A DNA stretch of 64,000 nt from Odobenus rosmarus divergens (taxonomy: Eukaryota > Chordata > Mammalia > Carnivora > Odobenidae): NCBI RefSeq assembly GCF_000321225.1, contig NW_004452126.1, positions 50,649-114,648 of the forward strand, written 5' to 3'. Both the position numbers and the translations under genes were made by a program. The stretch's first letter is position 1. The number at the start of each line of letters is the position of its first letter. The notes below the pieces were generated by a model that made no database searches, was not told where the DNA came from, and was given only the letters and a program-made list of their open reading frames with translations. Positions 31,757 through 43,280 of the stretch are shown here, piece by piece.

Positions 31757-32695
31757 CTATTGTGAAGAGTGACCTAGCCCAAGAGCCTTTTTCAAGGCAG
31801 CCTTAAATTCTTTGTTCCTCAGACAGTAGATCAACGGGTTGATTATTGGGGTGAGGACAGTGTACAGAACAGAGATGAGCTTGTTGGAGCTCCGGGAATC
31901 GATGGCCTGGGGCCGGACGTACATGAAGATCATGGCCGTATAGAAGATGGTGACCACGGAGAGGTGGGAGGAACAGGTGGAGAAGGCCCTCCAGCGGCCA
32001 GTGGCCGAGGGCATGCGCAGGGCAGCCAGGGTGATGTGTCCATAGGAGAGCACGGTGGCCATGAGGGGAAACACCAGGATGATGAAGGCCAGGATGAAGT
32101 CCACCAGCTCTGCAGTCGAGAAGTCTGTGCAGGCTAGTTTGAGGATAGGGGAAATGTCACAGAAGAAGTGGTTCAGGATATTGGAGCCACAGAACGTGGC
32201 GCTGGAGATAAAGTACACCTTGATGGCGGAGATGGAGAAGCCGCTCACAAAGGAGAAGACCACCAGCTGGATGCAGAGCCCCATGGTCATGATGACCTGG
32301 TAGCGCAGGGGGTGGCAGATGGCCACGTAGCGATCATAGGCCATGGAGGCCAGGAGCACGCATTCAGTGCACACCAAGGAGCTGAAGAAGTAGAGCTGAG
32401 TCATGCACCCAACAAAGGAGATGTGTTTCTGCTGCAGGAGGAAACCACCCAGCATCTTGGGGATGATGTCAGATACGTACCAGATCTCCAGGAATGACAT
32501 AATGCCCAGAAAGTAGTACATGGGCCTGTGGAGGGAGGAGCTGGTCCGGACGGTGAGGATGATGGCCAGGTTCTCCACCAGCACAAAGAGGTAGGTGAGC
32601 AGGAAGAAGAGGAAGAGCACATACTGCAGCCGAGGGGCCGTGGGGAAGCCCACCAGGATGAACATGCTGACCTGGGTGACATTCTCTCCCCTCAT
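31757..32695 (-). CDS. OR6B2: Intact olfactory receptor, OR6B subfamily (OR6B2 by position)
   Basis: This single-exon 312-residue frame encodes a class II odorant receptor, a seven-helix G-protein-coupled receptor of olfactory-neuron cilia. It has an N-glycosylation site near the N-terminus (ENVT, residues 4-7), '[15 protein letters not shown]' at TM2, '[15 protein letters not shown]' at the end of TM3, '[11 protein letters not shown]' at TM6 and '[15 protein letters not shown]' at TM7. The family GN at TM1 is EN ([10 protein letters not shown]), which I recall as normal for OR6B. Length is standard. The OR6B assignment comes from overall resemblance to human OR6B2/OR6B3, and OR6B2 from its position next to NDUFA10 in the same orientation. 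A plausible splice acceptor (ttttgcag) sits 17 bp upstream of the ATG. The ligand is unknown. Confidence 0.93.
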   Translation of the reverse strand: MRGENVTQVSMFILVGFPTAPRLQYVLFLFFLLTYLFVLVENLAIILTVRTSSSLHRPMYYFLGIMSFLEIWYVSDIIPKMLGGFLLQQKHISFVGCMTQLYFFSSLVCTECVLLASMAYDRYVAICHPLRYQVIMTMGLCIQLVVFSFVSGFSISAIKVYFISSATFCGSNILNHFFCDISPILKLACTDFSTAELVDFILAFIILVFPLMATVLSYGHITLAALRMPSATGRWRAFSTCSSHLSVVTIFYTAMIFMYVRPQAIDSRSSNKLISVLYTVLTPIINPLIYCLRNKEFKAALKKALGLGHSSQ

Positions 32696-32828
32696 CCTTG
32701 TGGGCTGGGAGCCTGCAAAACACCGTCATTCCAGAGTGAGGGGTTGTGGGGCCTTGGGGGGAGAAGGCAGAGCTCACCCTGCAGGAGAGTTTCAGCCCAA
32801 AGATCGGACGCCTGGCTCCATGAGCAGC
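31786..32828. repeat. OR6B near-identical tract, copy 1
   Basis: This block matches 40014-41041 with about 12 single-base differences by my count plus one 22-bp deletion in the other copy. The similarity stops abruptly on both sides, just inside the 3' end of the gene and about 130 bp upstream of the ATG. Confidence 0.92.
32713..32777 (-). other. Possible 65-bp intron in the OR6B 5' UTR
   Basis: On the minus strand a donor-like CAGG|GTGAGC at 32777 is followed 65 bp later by the acceptor-like 'tttgcag' ending at 32713, 17 bp before the ATG. The same signals are in the pseudogene copy. 65 bp is short for a mammalian intron, so the acceptor may instead be used with a more distant 5' exon. Confidence 0.35.
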
Positions 32829-33319
32829 ATTACCTCTATTGCTGTATCTTCAAGTAGGAAAGTCTGGTGCTACCACGTAGATATAACAGAGCAAGAGCTA
32901 TAAGGAAAGAGGGTACGCACATTAGTAGCTGTGTAGGACCTGCTATAACGAGCTGTCTGCCTGGCTCTTAAGGAAGGGGAGTTGGGAGCCACAGTGGGTT
33001 CATTTGTTCTTTTGGATGTGGGTCTTGTTCTACAAGCAAACGCATGCCTTGGATCCCTGGCAATCATCAGCATCCACTCCTACTACCACCCCCATCATGA
33101 TGGGTCATGACAAAGCCTTATTTTATCTCATTTTCCTCCTAAGTTTTAGAGATGGCCAAGGCTGGTGATTGATCTCTGCTATGTTGCACCTTGGCATGGA
33201 ACGGTCTCCATGGTTAGAACAAAGTGGGGACATGCCCACCTCTCCCTGGAGGAGTGAGCTGCCTCAAACGAGTGAGGGGCCCCAAGTCTGTGGCCAATGT
33301 GCCCTGCCCTCAGCCCGTG
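32829..33319. other. Spacer upstream of the intact OR
   Basis: No gene or repeat recognised. The upstream 5' exon of the OR gene, if there is one, could be here or farther up. Confidence 0.4.
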
Positions 33320-33645
33320 CTGCACACTCACACGCACACCCACACACCACTACACAAAACACTATACACGCACGTGCACACACCACAATTCACACCCATG
33401 TGTGCACACACACCACTATTCCCACACGTGTGCACACACACCGGTATACACAAACCACTCTACACACATGCATGCAGACATCACTATACACACATGCACA
33501 CACACTACTATACATATATGCATGCACACGCCACAATACACAACTACACACACGCACACACACACCATTATGCACTCACCACTCTACACACGCACACACA
33601 CACACCCATATACACTCGTGGACACGCACATGCACACACACATGC
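33320..33645 (+). repeat. Degenerate (CA)n tract
   Basis: About 320 bp dominated by 'cacac' interspersed with cacta/ctatac and catg-type words, including a recurrent 'cactatacacac'. Open frames full of His/Thr here are artefacts of the repeat. Confidence 0.9.
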
Positions 33646-36098
33646 CTCTGCTGTGGCTGGCCTGTGGCAGGAAAGACACCAGGAGAGTGGGGATGGATGT
33701 CCAGGCAGCAGCCATGCAGACAGAGGGGCAGGATGCCCAGGGCAGGGGCAGGACCAGAACTCAGAGCTCTGAGCCATGAGTGATTCTCACGTAGGGACCC
33801 TCTGGGTGGACACGTGCAGAGCAGGGCCCCTGGGTGACTCCCAGAGCCGCCTGAGCATCTGTGACAGACCTGGAAGTTTCCTTCAAGTCAGTGCAGTGGA
33901 CACTGAGCAGGAACAGAAGGAATTCTGCAAGAAGTCGGGGCCACCAGCCAACCAGGGCAGAGTCCCAAACCAGACCGGAGAGTGGAGGTGTTCAGAGAAA
34001 GGAGACCAGACCCACAGGAGGGGCTGTGGTCCTGTGCCCCCGCTGGCTTAGGGGACTGTTTTTGCTGGGTCATCTAGGTCACCTGGCGGGTGAAGGGGGT
34101 TCTGGGCCACCTGCTCAGACCTGGGGGAGGGGGTGGGATGGAGGAGGGCATCGGGGCAGACCCACCGAGAGGCTGCGGGGGCTCCCCGAGGCAGCACAGA
34201 AGGGCTAACCAGCCCACGACCCACAGAAAACCCAGCACCGACGGAGGCCGAGGGGCAGCAGGACAGGAGAACTTGGGCAAGCCCCGTGGGGACATTCTGG
34301 CTTGCACAGGACGACGGTGTTACCCGGGAACTTGTGTGCCCAGCAGACGCCAGCGGCCGTGAGCCGGCTGAGAAGCCGCAGGGTCTGGGGGACACGGTGA
34401 CATCGAAGCCCCCAAAGCCACCTGTGTTGCCTGGCCTCTGTCCCCGGCTGCCCTGTCTCACTGGCTCTAACGAGTGACTCCTCACAAGCTCCCCACACCC
34501 TTCTTGCTGGCCTGTTTCTCTGTTATTTGAGGCACATGTCTTAAACATGTGCTGGGGGCCGGGTGGGAGACGCGGCTGTCATGGTGGAGCTCACGTCCCC
34601 GCTGGGGAGGCGGGGTGGACGCGGAGACAGGGTGACGAGGCAGTAAAACTGCGGAAATAACACTGTGGATGGGGTTCGGGACACGCACCCCCAAATACAG
34701 CACCTTGGCCTGTGAAGGAGTTTGAGAAACTGGCAGAAGCAGGAAGGTCACTCTGACCTCCCCTCCGCCCCCCCTGCAGCCGGTCACACCACCCGCGCAC
34801 CAGAGGGGCCCTCCCTGCCCCCGGGGCACCCCCCTCCGAAGACAAAGGGCCGCTGCGGAGCGTCTGGATGCCAGGCCTCGCTCAGCAGCCCCATTTGCCA
34901 CGCCTGCTCTTACTTGCTGTGAGGCTCCCCTACCCCGTCCACCTTCACCAAAGCTCTCAGGAAAACGCTCACTTAACGGCCTCAGCACAGCTTCGTTCCC
35001 TTGGAAAGGGTCCTGAGGTCTATGGTCAACATGGCTGCAAGCTTCCTCCTGTTAATCTGCCTGAGGGCTTACTTTGCAGGCCCAGCCAGGCTGGGAAGGT
35101 GGAAGAAGATTCTGTCCTCCCCGGCACCATCAAGTGGCCCCGAGGGGCCGGAGGGAGCCAGGCCTCTCAGAGCAGGGGCTGCTCACCCCAAGGCCTGAGC
35201 ATGATGATGAGGAGGACCCTGGAAAATCAGGGAACAGTGTTTCCATCAGAGGGAACAGCAGGTGCAAAAGCGAGAGACGGTGAGCGTGGCCAGTTCACGA
35301 CAGGAGGAAGGCCACCAGGCTGGTGGCAGGTGCTGATCCTGAGGCTCAGATTTCTGGCCCAGGACACCTGAAGTTGGTCAGATATGAAGTGCAGGAGAGG
35401 GCCACGCAGGTGCCAAATCATCAGGGTTCTCCTGGGGGTGTATGGGGTGCTGGCTGGATATCCTGGTGGCTACACAAATCTAAATTTGAGGGGAGAGGGC
35501 TGGGCTGGCAAAGAAATTTCCAGAAAGGAACTGCTCCAAGGCACAGCTTTGCCCTGGAGCAGACATATCTGTCCTCCTACAACAGCACAGAGCTTTGTGT
35601 GAGAAGCCAGGCCTGCCCACAGGGCCAGCACAGCAGATCCAGCCTTAAAGTCCCAGCAAGCAGTTCCGAATTGAGGACCAACTTCAAAAGACTTACTGTG
35701 TGCTCTAGGATTCCCAAAAAAACCTACAGTGTCCTTTATAGAAGGAGCAAGGATGACCCCTGCCAGGAGAGGGCCCCCAGCGTCCTGTCCTGAAGGCCAC
35801 TTCTCTGCACACTGGCCAAGCATCCCGCGTCCGTCTGCCCAGCTGAGCGGCCACAGGGCCTGCAGCCCACAAGGAGGACCCCTGGGGCTGCACGAAGCCA
35901 ACGGTCCCCCCCACCCACCCAGTGGAGCCCTGTGGGGCTCCGAGCCTCTGATCCTCATCCCTGCACTGCGAGGCGCCCGAGGGTTTGTGCTGATTATTTG
36001 GAGTGTTAACTGATCGTTAGTGAGTTGGCTAATTAATACTAGATTGATCAGTTAAATAAAATACTGGGTTTTTTCACAAATTCGGGACGCTTTAAAGC
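33646..36098. other. GC-rich spacer between the OR copies
   Basis: There are many overlapping open frames on both strands, as expected at this GC content, with no recognisable protein family. The human PRR21 locus lies between OR6B2 and OR6B3, but I cannot identify a counterpart. Confidence 0.4.
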
Positions 36099-36240
36099 AT
36101 GCTCTCCTTCCCCTGTACTTTGGACAATGGCTGTATTTTCTTTTTAAATAAACTTTCATCTTGGAATAATTTTAGATGCAAAGACAAGTTGCGAAGGGAG
36201 TGCAGAGGGTCCCGCAGACCTTCCCTCAGCTGCTGCGGGG
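36099..36240. mobile_element. Old LINE-type fragment (uncertain)
   Basis: 'aaataaactttcatcttgga' followed by 'ataattttagatgcaaagac', 'aagttgcgaag' and 'tgcagagggtcccgcagacc' resembles a common L1/HAL1 3' stretch. Confidence 0.4.
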
Positions 36241-37150
36241 CCACGTCTCACACGGGAGCGCACGCTTGTCAGATCCACAGGGCTGACCTCCGAGCTTGCT
36301 GCCAGCTCGATGTCAGACCCCGCTTGGTTTCATCTTGTTTTCCTCCGTGCCCTCCTTCTGTTCCAGGCCCGCGATGCTTGGAGAATGGCTGCATCTTCAC
36401 CTGGCTGCTCCTCCCTGCTCCCTGCAGAGGGTCGGAAAGGCCAGGCGGGGTCTGGCGAGGGGGCCCTGGGTCCTGCCCTTGTTGGCAAGCTCTCCAGGGC
36501 TCCGGCGATGGAAGGCTTTTGCCCAGTCGCAAATGCAACCTCAGGCCCCTCAGGCAAACAACAGAGGGCACGGTGCAGACTCGCCCACCCCGAAGGGCTC
36601 TCATACCTGGCAGACGGCCAGCAGGGGCCTGAGCTGCACGGGGGGCAGGCGTCCTCAGCTCTGCGCAGTCCGTGTGGCGCTGCTGCAGGCCACTGGGTGT
36701 GCTGTTAGAACGAGGGCCCCACACAGGACCTGCAGCCGGGCCTTGCCACAGTTGCCCTAGATTTGGGGACCATTTATGGAGCACCTGAGAGCCATCATGC
36801 AGAGGGGAGTCTTGCTCAGCCCCTGCCCCAAATCGGGTGTGGGGATGTCCGTGGTTGGGGGTGGCGTGCGCGCACAGGCACTCCGCCACGTCACGAGGTA
36901 TACATCAGGCTCTAAAATCATAGCAAAATGAGCCAGGCATCAGCATGGACAGTGTTCGGACCTACCTGCAGGTTCTGGAAGCCTCACTGTGGATGACTGC
37001 AGCTGCCTCCAGGGCTAAGGAGTGGCTTCGCCCCGTGCCCGGCGACTCCCAGGCTGGCCACGGTGACCGGCCGTGGCTCAGACACACTCTGGAGAAGCAA
37101 GCTGCCTGAGCAGCCGGGGGGGAATGGTAGTGGCCTTTTCTGCCAGAGCA

Positions 37151-37213
37151 CGGGGACTCCAGGGTCCAATTACCGCTGCCACGCTGACGATGTTACCCAC
37201 ACTGCCAATTAGC
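37151..37213. promoter_or_regulatory. Paired-motif element, copy A (EBF-like plus two homeodomain cores)
   Basis: It reads ggggactccagggtc, caattacc, 22 unconserved bases, then ccacactgccaattagc. The outer blocks match copy B at 52847-52909 (20 of 23 and 17 of 17 bases) at exactly the same spacing, while the spacer is not conserved. The cores on the minus strand are TAATTG both times. The block before the first core resembles the EBF palindrome TCCCNNGGGA. It lies about 4.5 kb upstream of the intact OR start codon. The regulatory role is inferred. Confidence 0.5.
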
Positions 37214-37214
37214 T

Positions 37215-38078
37215 GGGTCCTCGCGCCTCTGGGGCCGCTCTGCCCCCCCACCCCAGGCTGAGGGCCCCTGGGCAAGTCTGTGGAGCCCACGCCCCATGGC
37301 CCCCACCTGGCTGTGTCCTGCTCTCCTAACCTGGGGAGCCGCCAGCCCTGGGTCAGCCCCGGGCCCTGCGCTCAGAGAGGCTCGGGCGCCTGTCTGCCCC
37401 GAGAGGAGGCGGTGGGAGGGGGGAGTGGGCTGCCGCTGCCGCAGAACGGGTTAGGGCCAGAGCCAGAGCCGACGGCTGGCCGCGCTGTCCCCGCCCCCTG
37501 GCCGGCCACACGGCTGTCACCGGGGCCGGCAGGACGCAAGGTGGGTCTCGACCCTCCGCTCAGAACCCCCGCCCGCCCGCACGCCCAAGGGAAGACCTTG
37601 CCGGGCGGGGGCGCCCCTGTGCCCCACTTCTGGCCCTCCAGTCCTTCCTGCTCTAGTCCCACCCAGCCCCCGCTGCCCCGGGGGGCTGCCCGCCGCCCGC
37701 TCCCCCCTCCCGCCGCCAGGCCGCCTCCGCACTGCCTCTGCTCGCAGTGTTCTTCCAGATGTGAGCACGGAATTCCTGAGCCCTTACCCCGAACACCCCG
37801 AGCCCCAAATGAGGTCCCACTGCTCCCCTGGCCTGAATGTAATTCCTCCGGCCCTGGGCCCTCGTCTTGCCCATGTCGTAGGATTTCCCTGCAACTTGGG
37901 GCTTCCCGACGGTCTCCACATCCGTACGGCCCCAGCCGAATATCAGCTTCCCTTCAGATGAGCTCCCTATCCTTTGCCTCCTTGAGAAGCTCTGCTTTCT
38001 CTTTGGTCCCTCACCTGGAATCTGGACGCACTCTTGGAGCCCCCCCAAAAGTTCTCCAAAGAGTCCACAGACCAAACC
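37215..38078. other. GC-rich spacer
   Basis: It holds a long plus-strand open frame (37280-38239, 319 codons) that is Pro/Ser/Arg-rich with no recognisable domain. It is probably a composition artefact. Confidence 0.4.
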
Positions 38079-38212
38079 AAGGGGGCCCTGGCCCCCCGTC
38101 AGAGAGACGTGCTCCGCACCCAAGCAGCCCCCAGGCCCTGGGGTTGTCTGTTGGTCTCCACGGGCCCCTCCATCCTCCACGTGTCCCCAAATCCTGCCCT
38201 GTTGTGCGGGTG
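38079..38212 (+). repeat. Direct duplication, copy 1
   Basis: Aligns with 38961-39092. Both contain agcagcccccaggccctggg, 'gttgtctg', 'ccatcctccac' and 'ccctgttgtg'. Identity is roughly 80-85% by eye. Confidence 0.8.
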
Positions 38213-38960
38213 TGTGCTGCCACCCAGCAGTCCAGGTGAGCTCACCCCTCCCTGGGAGCTCCAGCAGCCCACGCCATCCCCTCCCCTGCCTGTGGTCGGC
38301 CTGCCACCTGCCATAGCCTGCAGGCACTCATAGCACTGCCCCCGCCTGCCCCTTAAGTGTCCCTCTGTGAGCACAGGGTGCCAGTCGCCCCAGCCTCTCT
38401 GAGCTCTCCATGCACCGTGCTGCCCCTGCCTCTGGCCTTGGTGACCAGGGGGCTGGCCCGCACGCCTGGGCCCCTGTCCACCCTTCACCTGGAACAGCCC
38501 TGCTCCTGTTTCCAGGCCTGGGGGGACCCCCGGCAGCCCCTCCCCATGTCCCCCGCCATGGGCTCGCCCTCTCCCCTCTGGCTGCAAAGCTGCAGTCACC
38601 CCACTGTGGCCACACCTGCCTCGCCTCGCTGGGCTCTGAGGACAACCACAGCGGGTGAGTGTCCATCCTCTGTCCCTCCAGCATGGATCTCAGGCCTGGT
38701 GCAGATGGGTGGCTAGCAAGGAAACCAAACCGGAACAGACACAGGCTGCTGAGCTAACAAGGAAGCGAGCAAGGATGGAGAGCAACGGGCCGCCCGTGAG
38801 ACGGACTCCAGGACGCGGTCTTAGCCCCCCGCTGGTTTGAAGTCCATGACTTTTACAGGATTTCTAATAACGACCAGCGGATGACAAAGGACCTACGCGC
38901 ATCTTTACACTCGCGGGGCACCAGGAGGGGTGGTGGCTACAGAGCCTGGGGGACAATGGC

Positions 38961-39092
38961 AAGGGGACCCCAAGGCCCCCCATCAGACAGAAGTGCTCGG
39001 CACCTGAGCAGCCCCCAGGCCCTGGGGTTGTCTGGTCTCCACGGACTCCTCCATCCTCCACATGTCCCCAGATCCTTCCCTGTTGTGTGGGT
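38961..39092 (+). repeat. Direct duplication, copy 2
   Basis: Partner of 38079-38212, about 880 bp away and in the same orientation. Family unknown. Confidence 0.8.
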
Positions 39093-39990
39093 GCCTGTCC
39101 CTGTGTTCTCTTAATTGTTCCCATTGTCCTAGATGGCTAGCCAACAGACTGGCTTTTGAACTTGGGAGACAATCAGAGTCATCTGGAAAGGTGTCTAATG
39201 TTTTAAGGGTCTGTGCACACGCTGGACCCACATCCTGAGGTTCTGACCCGGGAGTCCCCAGGTGGGACCCAGTGTGCCCGCCCCCCCCAGAACACTCATT
39301 CGAAGGGTACTAGGTCCCTATCCCCTCCCCCCGCGGGCAGGGTTCCCGGAGGGATGAGGCTGGGGTCTTGAAAGGGCTACAGGCTGTTCCCTGCAGACAA
39401 GGAGAATGTACCTTGGGGCATTAACTCAACAAATGTTTGTCGACTGCTTACCAGGCACTGCACTGAACTGCAAGGGTCCCCAGATGTGGTCCCTGCCTGT
39501 CTGGGCATCTGCAAGCATTACAGGTCAACCAAGATCACGTCTTATTCTTTGAGCAGCTGATGGGTGAGGGGTAGGAACTTATGCACTAATGTCCAGCCCA
39601 GGACATGACTTGCTGTGGGGAGAGTTGGGGCTCTTTTCACCACATAGTTCAAGAGTTAATGCTTGAAAACATTGCAATTATTTAGGAGTTTAACACTTCA
39701 GATGACCTAGTAGATTTTGTTCTTTCCTGAAATGTGCAGGGCAATATTAAGGATGAGAAAAAAATCACGAGTTCCACTTTGCTCAGATATAAAATGAAGA
39801 CTTATAAAATAAGTCCACCACTACCTATGATACTGACGTCCTCCATGACCTGAGGGAGAAACACAGAGATGGGAGCAATCTTTACAATGACAGAAGGAAT
39901 TCCCATTATTACAAATTAAATGGCCCCATCAGAGAGGATATATATTTTCAGATTATGTTCTAGAAGAGAAGAATGCCAAGAAGTACCCTC
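39093..39990. other. Spacer downstream of the OR6B pseudogene
   Basis: A short L2-like fragment is at 39420-39480 ('aactcaacaaatgtttgtcg'). Otherwise no feature seen. Confidence 0.4.
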
Positions 39991-40907
39991 CTACACTGGA
40001 ACCTGACCGAAGCCCAGAGCCTTTTTCAAGGCAGCCTTAAATTCTTTGTTCCTCAGACAGTAGATCAATGGGTTGATTATTGGGGTGAGGACAGTGTACA
40101 GAACAGAAATGAGCTTGTTGGAGCTCCGGGAATCGATGGCCTGGGGCCGGACATACATGAAAAGCAAGGCCGTATAGAAGATGGTGACCACGGAGAGGTG
40201 GGAGGAACAGGTGGAGAAGGCCCTCCAGCGGCCAGTGGCTTAGGGCATGCGCAGGGCAGCCAGGGTGATGTGTCCATAGGAGAGCACGGTGGCCATGAGG
40301 GGAAACACCAGGATGATGAAGGCCAGGATGAAGTCCCTGTGCAGGCTAGTTTGAGGATAGGGGAAATGTCACAGAAGAAGTGGTTCAGGATATTGGAGCC
40401 ACGGAACGTGGCGCTGGAGATAAAGTACACCTTGATGGCGGAGATGGAGAAGCCGCTCACAAAGGAGAAGACCACCAGCTGGATGCAGAGCCCCATGGTC
40501 ATGATGACCTGGTAGCGCAGGGGGTGGCAGATGGCCACGTAGCGATCATAGGCCATGGAGGCCAGGAGCACGCATTCAGTGCACACCAAGGAGCTGAAGA
40601 AGTAGAGCTGAGTCATGCACCCAACAAAGGAGATGTGTTTCTGCTGCAGGAGGAAACCACCCAGCATCTTGGGGATGATGTCAGATACGTACCAGATCTC
40701 CAGGAATGACATAATGCCCAGAAAGTAGTACATGGGCCTGTGGAGGGAGGAGCTGGTCCGGACGGTGAGGATGATGGCCAGGTTCTCCACCAGCACAAAG
40801 AGGTAGGTGAGCAGGAAGAGGAGGAAGAGCACATACTGCAGCCGAGGGGCCGTGGAGAAGCCCACCAGGATGAACATGCTGACCTGGGTGACATTCTCTC
40901 CCCTCAT
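39991..40907 (-). pseudogene. OR6B3: OR6B pseudogene (OR6B3 by position)
   Basis: It is a near-exact copy of the intact receptor at 31757-32695, starting [10 protein letters not shown] and with the same TM2, TM3 and TM7 signatures. Two lesions kill it. A 22-bp deletion at 40336/40337 (the bases at 32103-32124 of the intact copy), in the region after TM4, shifts the frame. Farther on, the codon TAA at 40240-40242 replaces TCG of the intact copy in the original frame. The shifted frame ends at 40077. The TM7 region (39991-40191) is still open. By order after NDUFA10 and the first OR it corresponds to human OR6B3. The symbol rests on synteny and could be wrong given gene conversion. Confidence 0.9.
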
Positions 40908-41041
40908 CCTTGTGAGCTGGGAGCCTGCAAAACACCGTCATTCCAGAGTGAGGGGTTGTGGGGCCTTGGGGGGAGAAGGCAGAGCTCACCCTGCAGGAGA
41001 GTTTCAGCCCAAAGATCGGACGCCTGGCTCCATGAGCAGCA
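40014..41041. repeat. OR6B near-identical tract, copy 2
   Basis: Partner of 31786-32828. After 41041 the copies diverge at once ('gagcagcagagggagcag' here against 'gagcagcattacctctat'). Confidence 0.92.
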
Positions 41042-41537
41042 GAGGGAGCAGAAACCGTCTCCAAGTGAAGCCTTTTCCATCAGGAAGTTCCTGGTGTCCT
41101 TGGGGCTGGTCACGCTAAGAGTGGGGCTCTGGAATGCCCACCCATGTCCTCCCCCAAGTATCCCACGGTGGTCCTGTTTCCCTACAACCTGGAGTTCTCC
41201 AAAGATTCTAAAGACGATAAGCTCTCTGCAGCCAGTGTTACCTGGGCCTGTCGTTGGTCATCGGGCACGCTCTTTCTAAATCTGTGGATACTGAACCTTC
41301 CACCTGGTTTCAGAGTTGATTTTGTAAGATGAAGGGACAGAAGCAGGGCTCATGGGATGGTGGGATATGGTGTCCCAGTTTAGCCAGACCCTGGACCCAG
41401 ACATACCCGCAGGACTGGGGGTCTTTGGGAGTAGCAGAAGTCTCCTGGGCCAAGAGGGGAGAGTGGTCACATATCTATCTTTGTGCCACCTCAAAACCCC
41501 TGAAAATATGACAAAGGAGTAAAAAGATAAAAACACA
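41042..41537. other. Upstream of the OR pseudogene
   Basis: Unique sequence; no gene or repeat recognised. Confidence 0.4.
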
Positions 41538-41737
41538 GGGGCGCCTGGGTGGCTCAGTCGGTTAAGCATCTGCCTTCGGCTCAAGTCATGATCCTGGGGT
41601 CCCGGGATCGAGCCTGGCGTGTGTGGGGCTCCCCGATCAGCAGGTAGCCTCCTTCTCCCTCTGCCCCTCACCCTGTTTATGCTCGCTTGCGCTCTCTCTC
41701 TCTCTCTCTCAAATAAATAAATAAAATCTTAAAAAGA
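41538..41737 (+). mobile_element. CAN-SINE
   Basis: It starts ggggcgcctgggtggctcag and ends ctcaaataaataaataaaat, cttaaaaag. The 12-bp target-site duplication is agataaaaacac (41525-41536) against agataaaaaccc (41738-41749). Confidence 0.95.
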
Positions 41738-41837
41738 AGATAAAAACCCATAACATCAGAACATCAAAAGAGACCAGAAGGGGGATAACAGCAAGGGAAG
41801 GATTTTGAACCAATTCTGGGGGAAAGAAAGCAGACGG

Positions 41838-43280
41838 CAGAAAGGTGGCTGGGGCAGCAAGAGTAGAGAAGTCTACCATCAAAAAGGAGAATTACAGACC
41901 AATATCCCTGGTGAACATGGATACCAAAATACTTGACAAGATGCTAGTCAACAGTATCCAACAGTACATTAAAAGGATTATTCACCACAACCAGGTGGGA
42001 TTTATTCTTGGGATGCAAGGGTGGTTCAACATTCGCAAATCAATCAATACAATATGTCATATTAATAAAAGAAAAGACAAGAACCATATGATCCTCTCGA
42101 TCAATGTGTAGAAAGCATTTGACAAAATACAGCATCCTTTCCTGATTAAAACTCTTCAAAATACAGGGATCAAGGGAACATATCTCAATATCATAAAAGC
42201 CATCTATGAAAAGCCCACAGCAAATACCATTCTCAGTGGGTAAAAACTGAGAGCTTTTCCCTTAAGGTCAGGAATACGACAAGGATGCCCACTCTTGCCA
42301 TTATTGTTCAACACAGTACTAGAAGTCCTAGCCTCAGCAATCAGACAACAAAAAGAAATAAAAGGCATTCAAATTGGCAAAGAAGAAGTCAAACTCTCAC
42401 TCTTCACAGATGACATGATACTTTATGTGGAAAACCCAAAAGAACCCAACCCCAAAATACTAGAACTCATACAGTAATTCAGCAATGTGGCAGGATACAA
42501 AATCAATGCACAGAAATCAGTTGCATTTCTATACACTAACAATGCAACAAGAAAGAGAAATTAATGAATCGATTCCATTTACAACAGTTCCAAAAACCAT
42601 AAGATAGGTCATAAGATAGGAATAAACCTAACCAAAGAGGTAAAGGATCTGTACTCTAGAAACTACAGAATACTTATGAAAGAAATTGAGGAAGACACAA
42701 AGAAATGGAAAAACATTCCATGCTCATGGATTGGAAGAATAAACATCATCAAAATGTCTATGCTACCCAGAGCAATTTACACTTTCAAAGCAATCCCTAT
42801 CAAAATACTGTCGACATTTTTCACAGAGCTGGAACAAACAATCCTAAAATTTGTATGGAACCAGAGAAGACCCCCAATAGCCAGAGGAATGTTAAAAAAG
42901 AAAAGCAAAGCTGGCGGCATCACAATTCCGAACTTCAAGCTCTATTACAAAGCCATAGTCATCAAGACAGTATGGTACCGGCACAAAAACAGACACATAG
43001 ATCAATGGAACAGAATAGAGAGCCCAGAAATGGACCCTCAACTCTATGGTCAACTCATCTTTGACAAAGCAGGAAAGAATATCCAATGCAAAAAAGACAG
43101 TCTCTTCAACAAACGGTGCTGGGAAAATTGGACAACAACATGCAGAAGAATAAAACTGGACCATTCTCTTACACCACACACAAAGATAAACTCAAAATGG
43201 ATGAAAGACCTCAATGTGACACAGGAATCCATCAAAATCCTCTGACTTCAGCCACAGCAACTTCTTTCAAGACACGTCAG
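41838..43280 (+). mobile_element. 5'-truncated L1 (carnivore type), ORF2 reverse-transcriptase region
   Basis: It encodes, with breaks, '[20 protein letters not shown]', '[20 protein letters not shown]', '[14 protein letters not shown]' and the active-site block 'FTDDMILY' of L1 reverse transcriptase, then the ORF2 C-terminal part (42676-43245). There are in-frame stops at 42108 and 42241. Near 43243 about 40 bases are missing relative to the L1 at 60530-62011, after which it resumes with 'agccacagcaacttctttca' and stops. It is dead: no 5' half, no 3' UTR. Confidence 0.93.

Noticed and set aside
32401..32857. Open frames antisense or alternate-frame to the OR gene (Glu-rich or Ser/Pro-rich)
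   Set aside because: They are shadows of the receptor gene, duplicated in the pseudogene for the same reason.
33169..33783. His/Thr-rich repetitive protein frames
   Set aside because: They are translations of the degenerate CA tract.
37280..38239. 319-codon Pro-rich frame between the OR genes
   Set aside because: GC-driven; several other frames are open there too; no splice or domain evidence.
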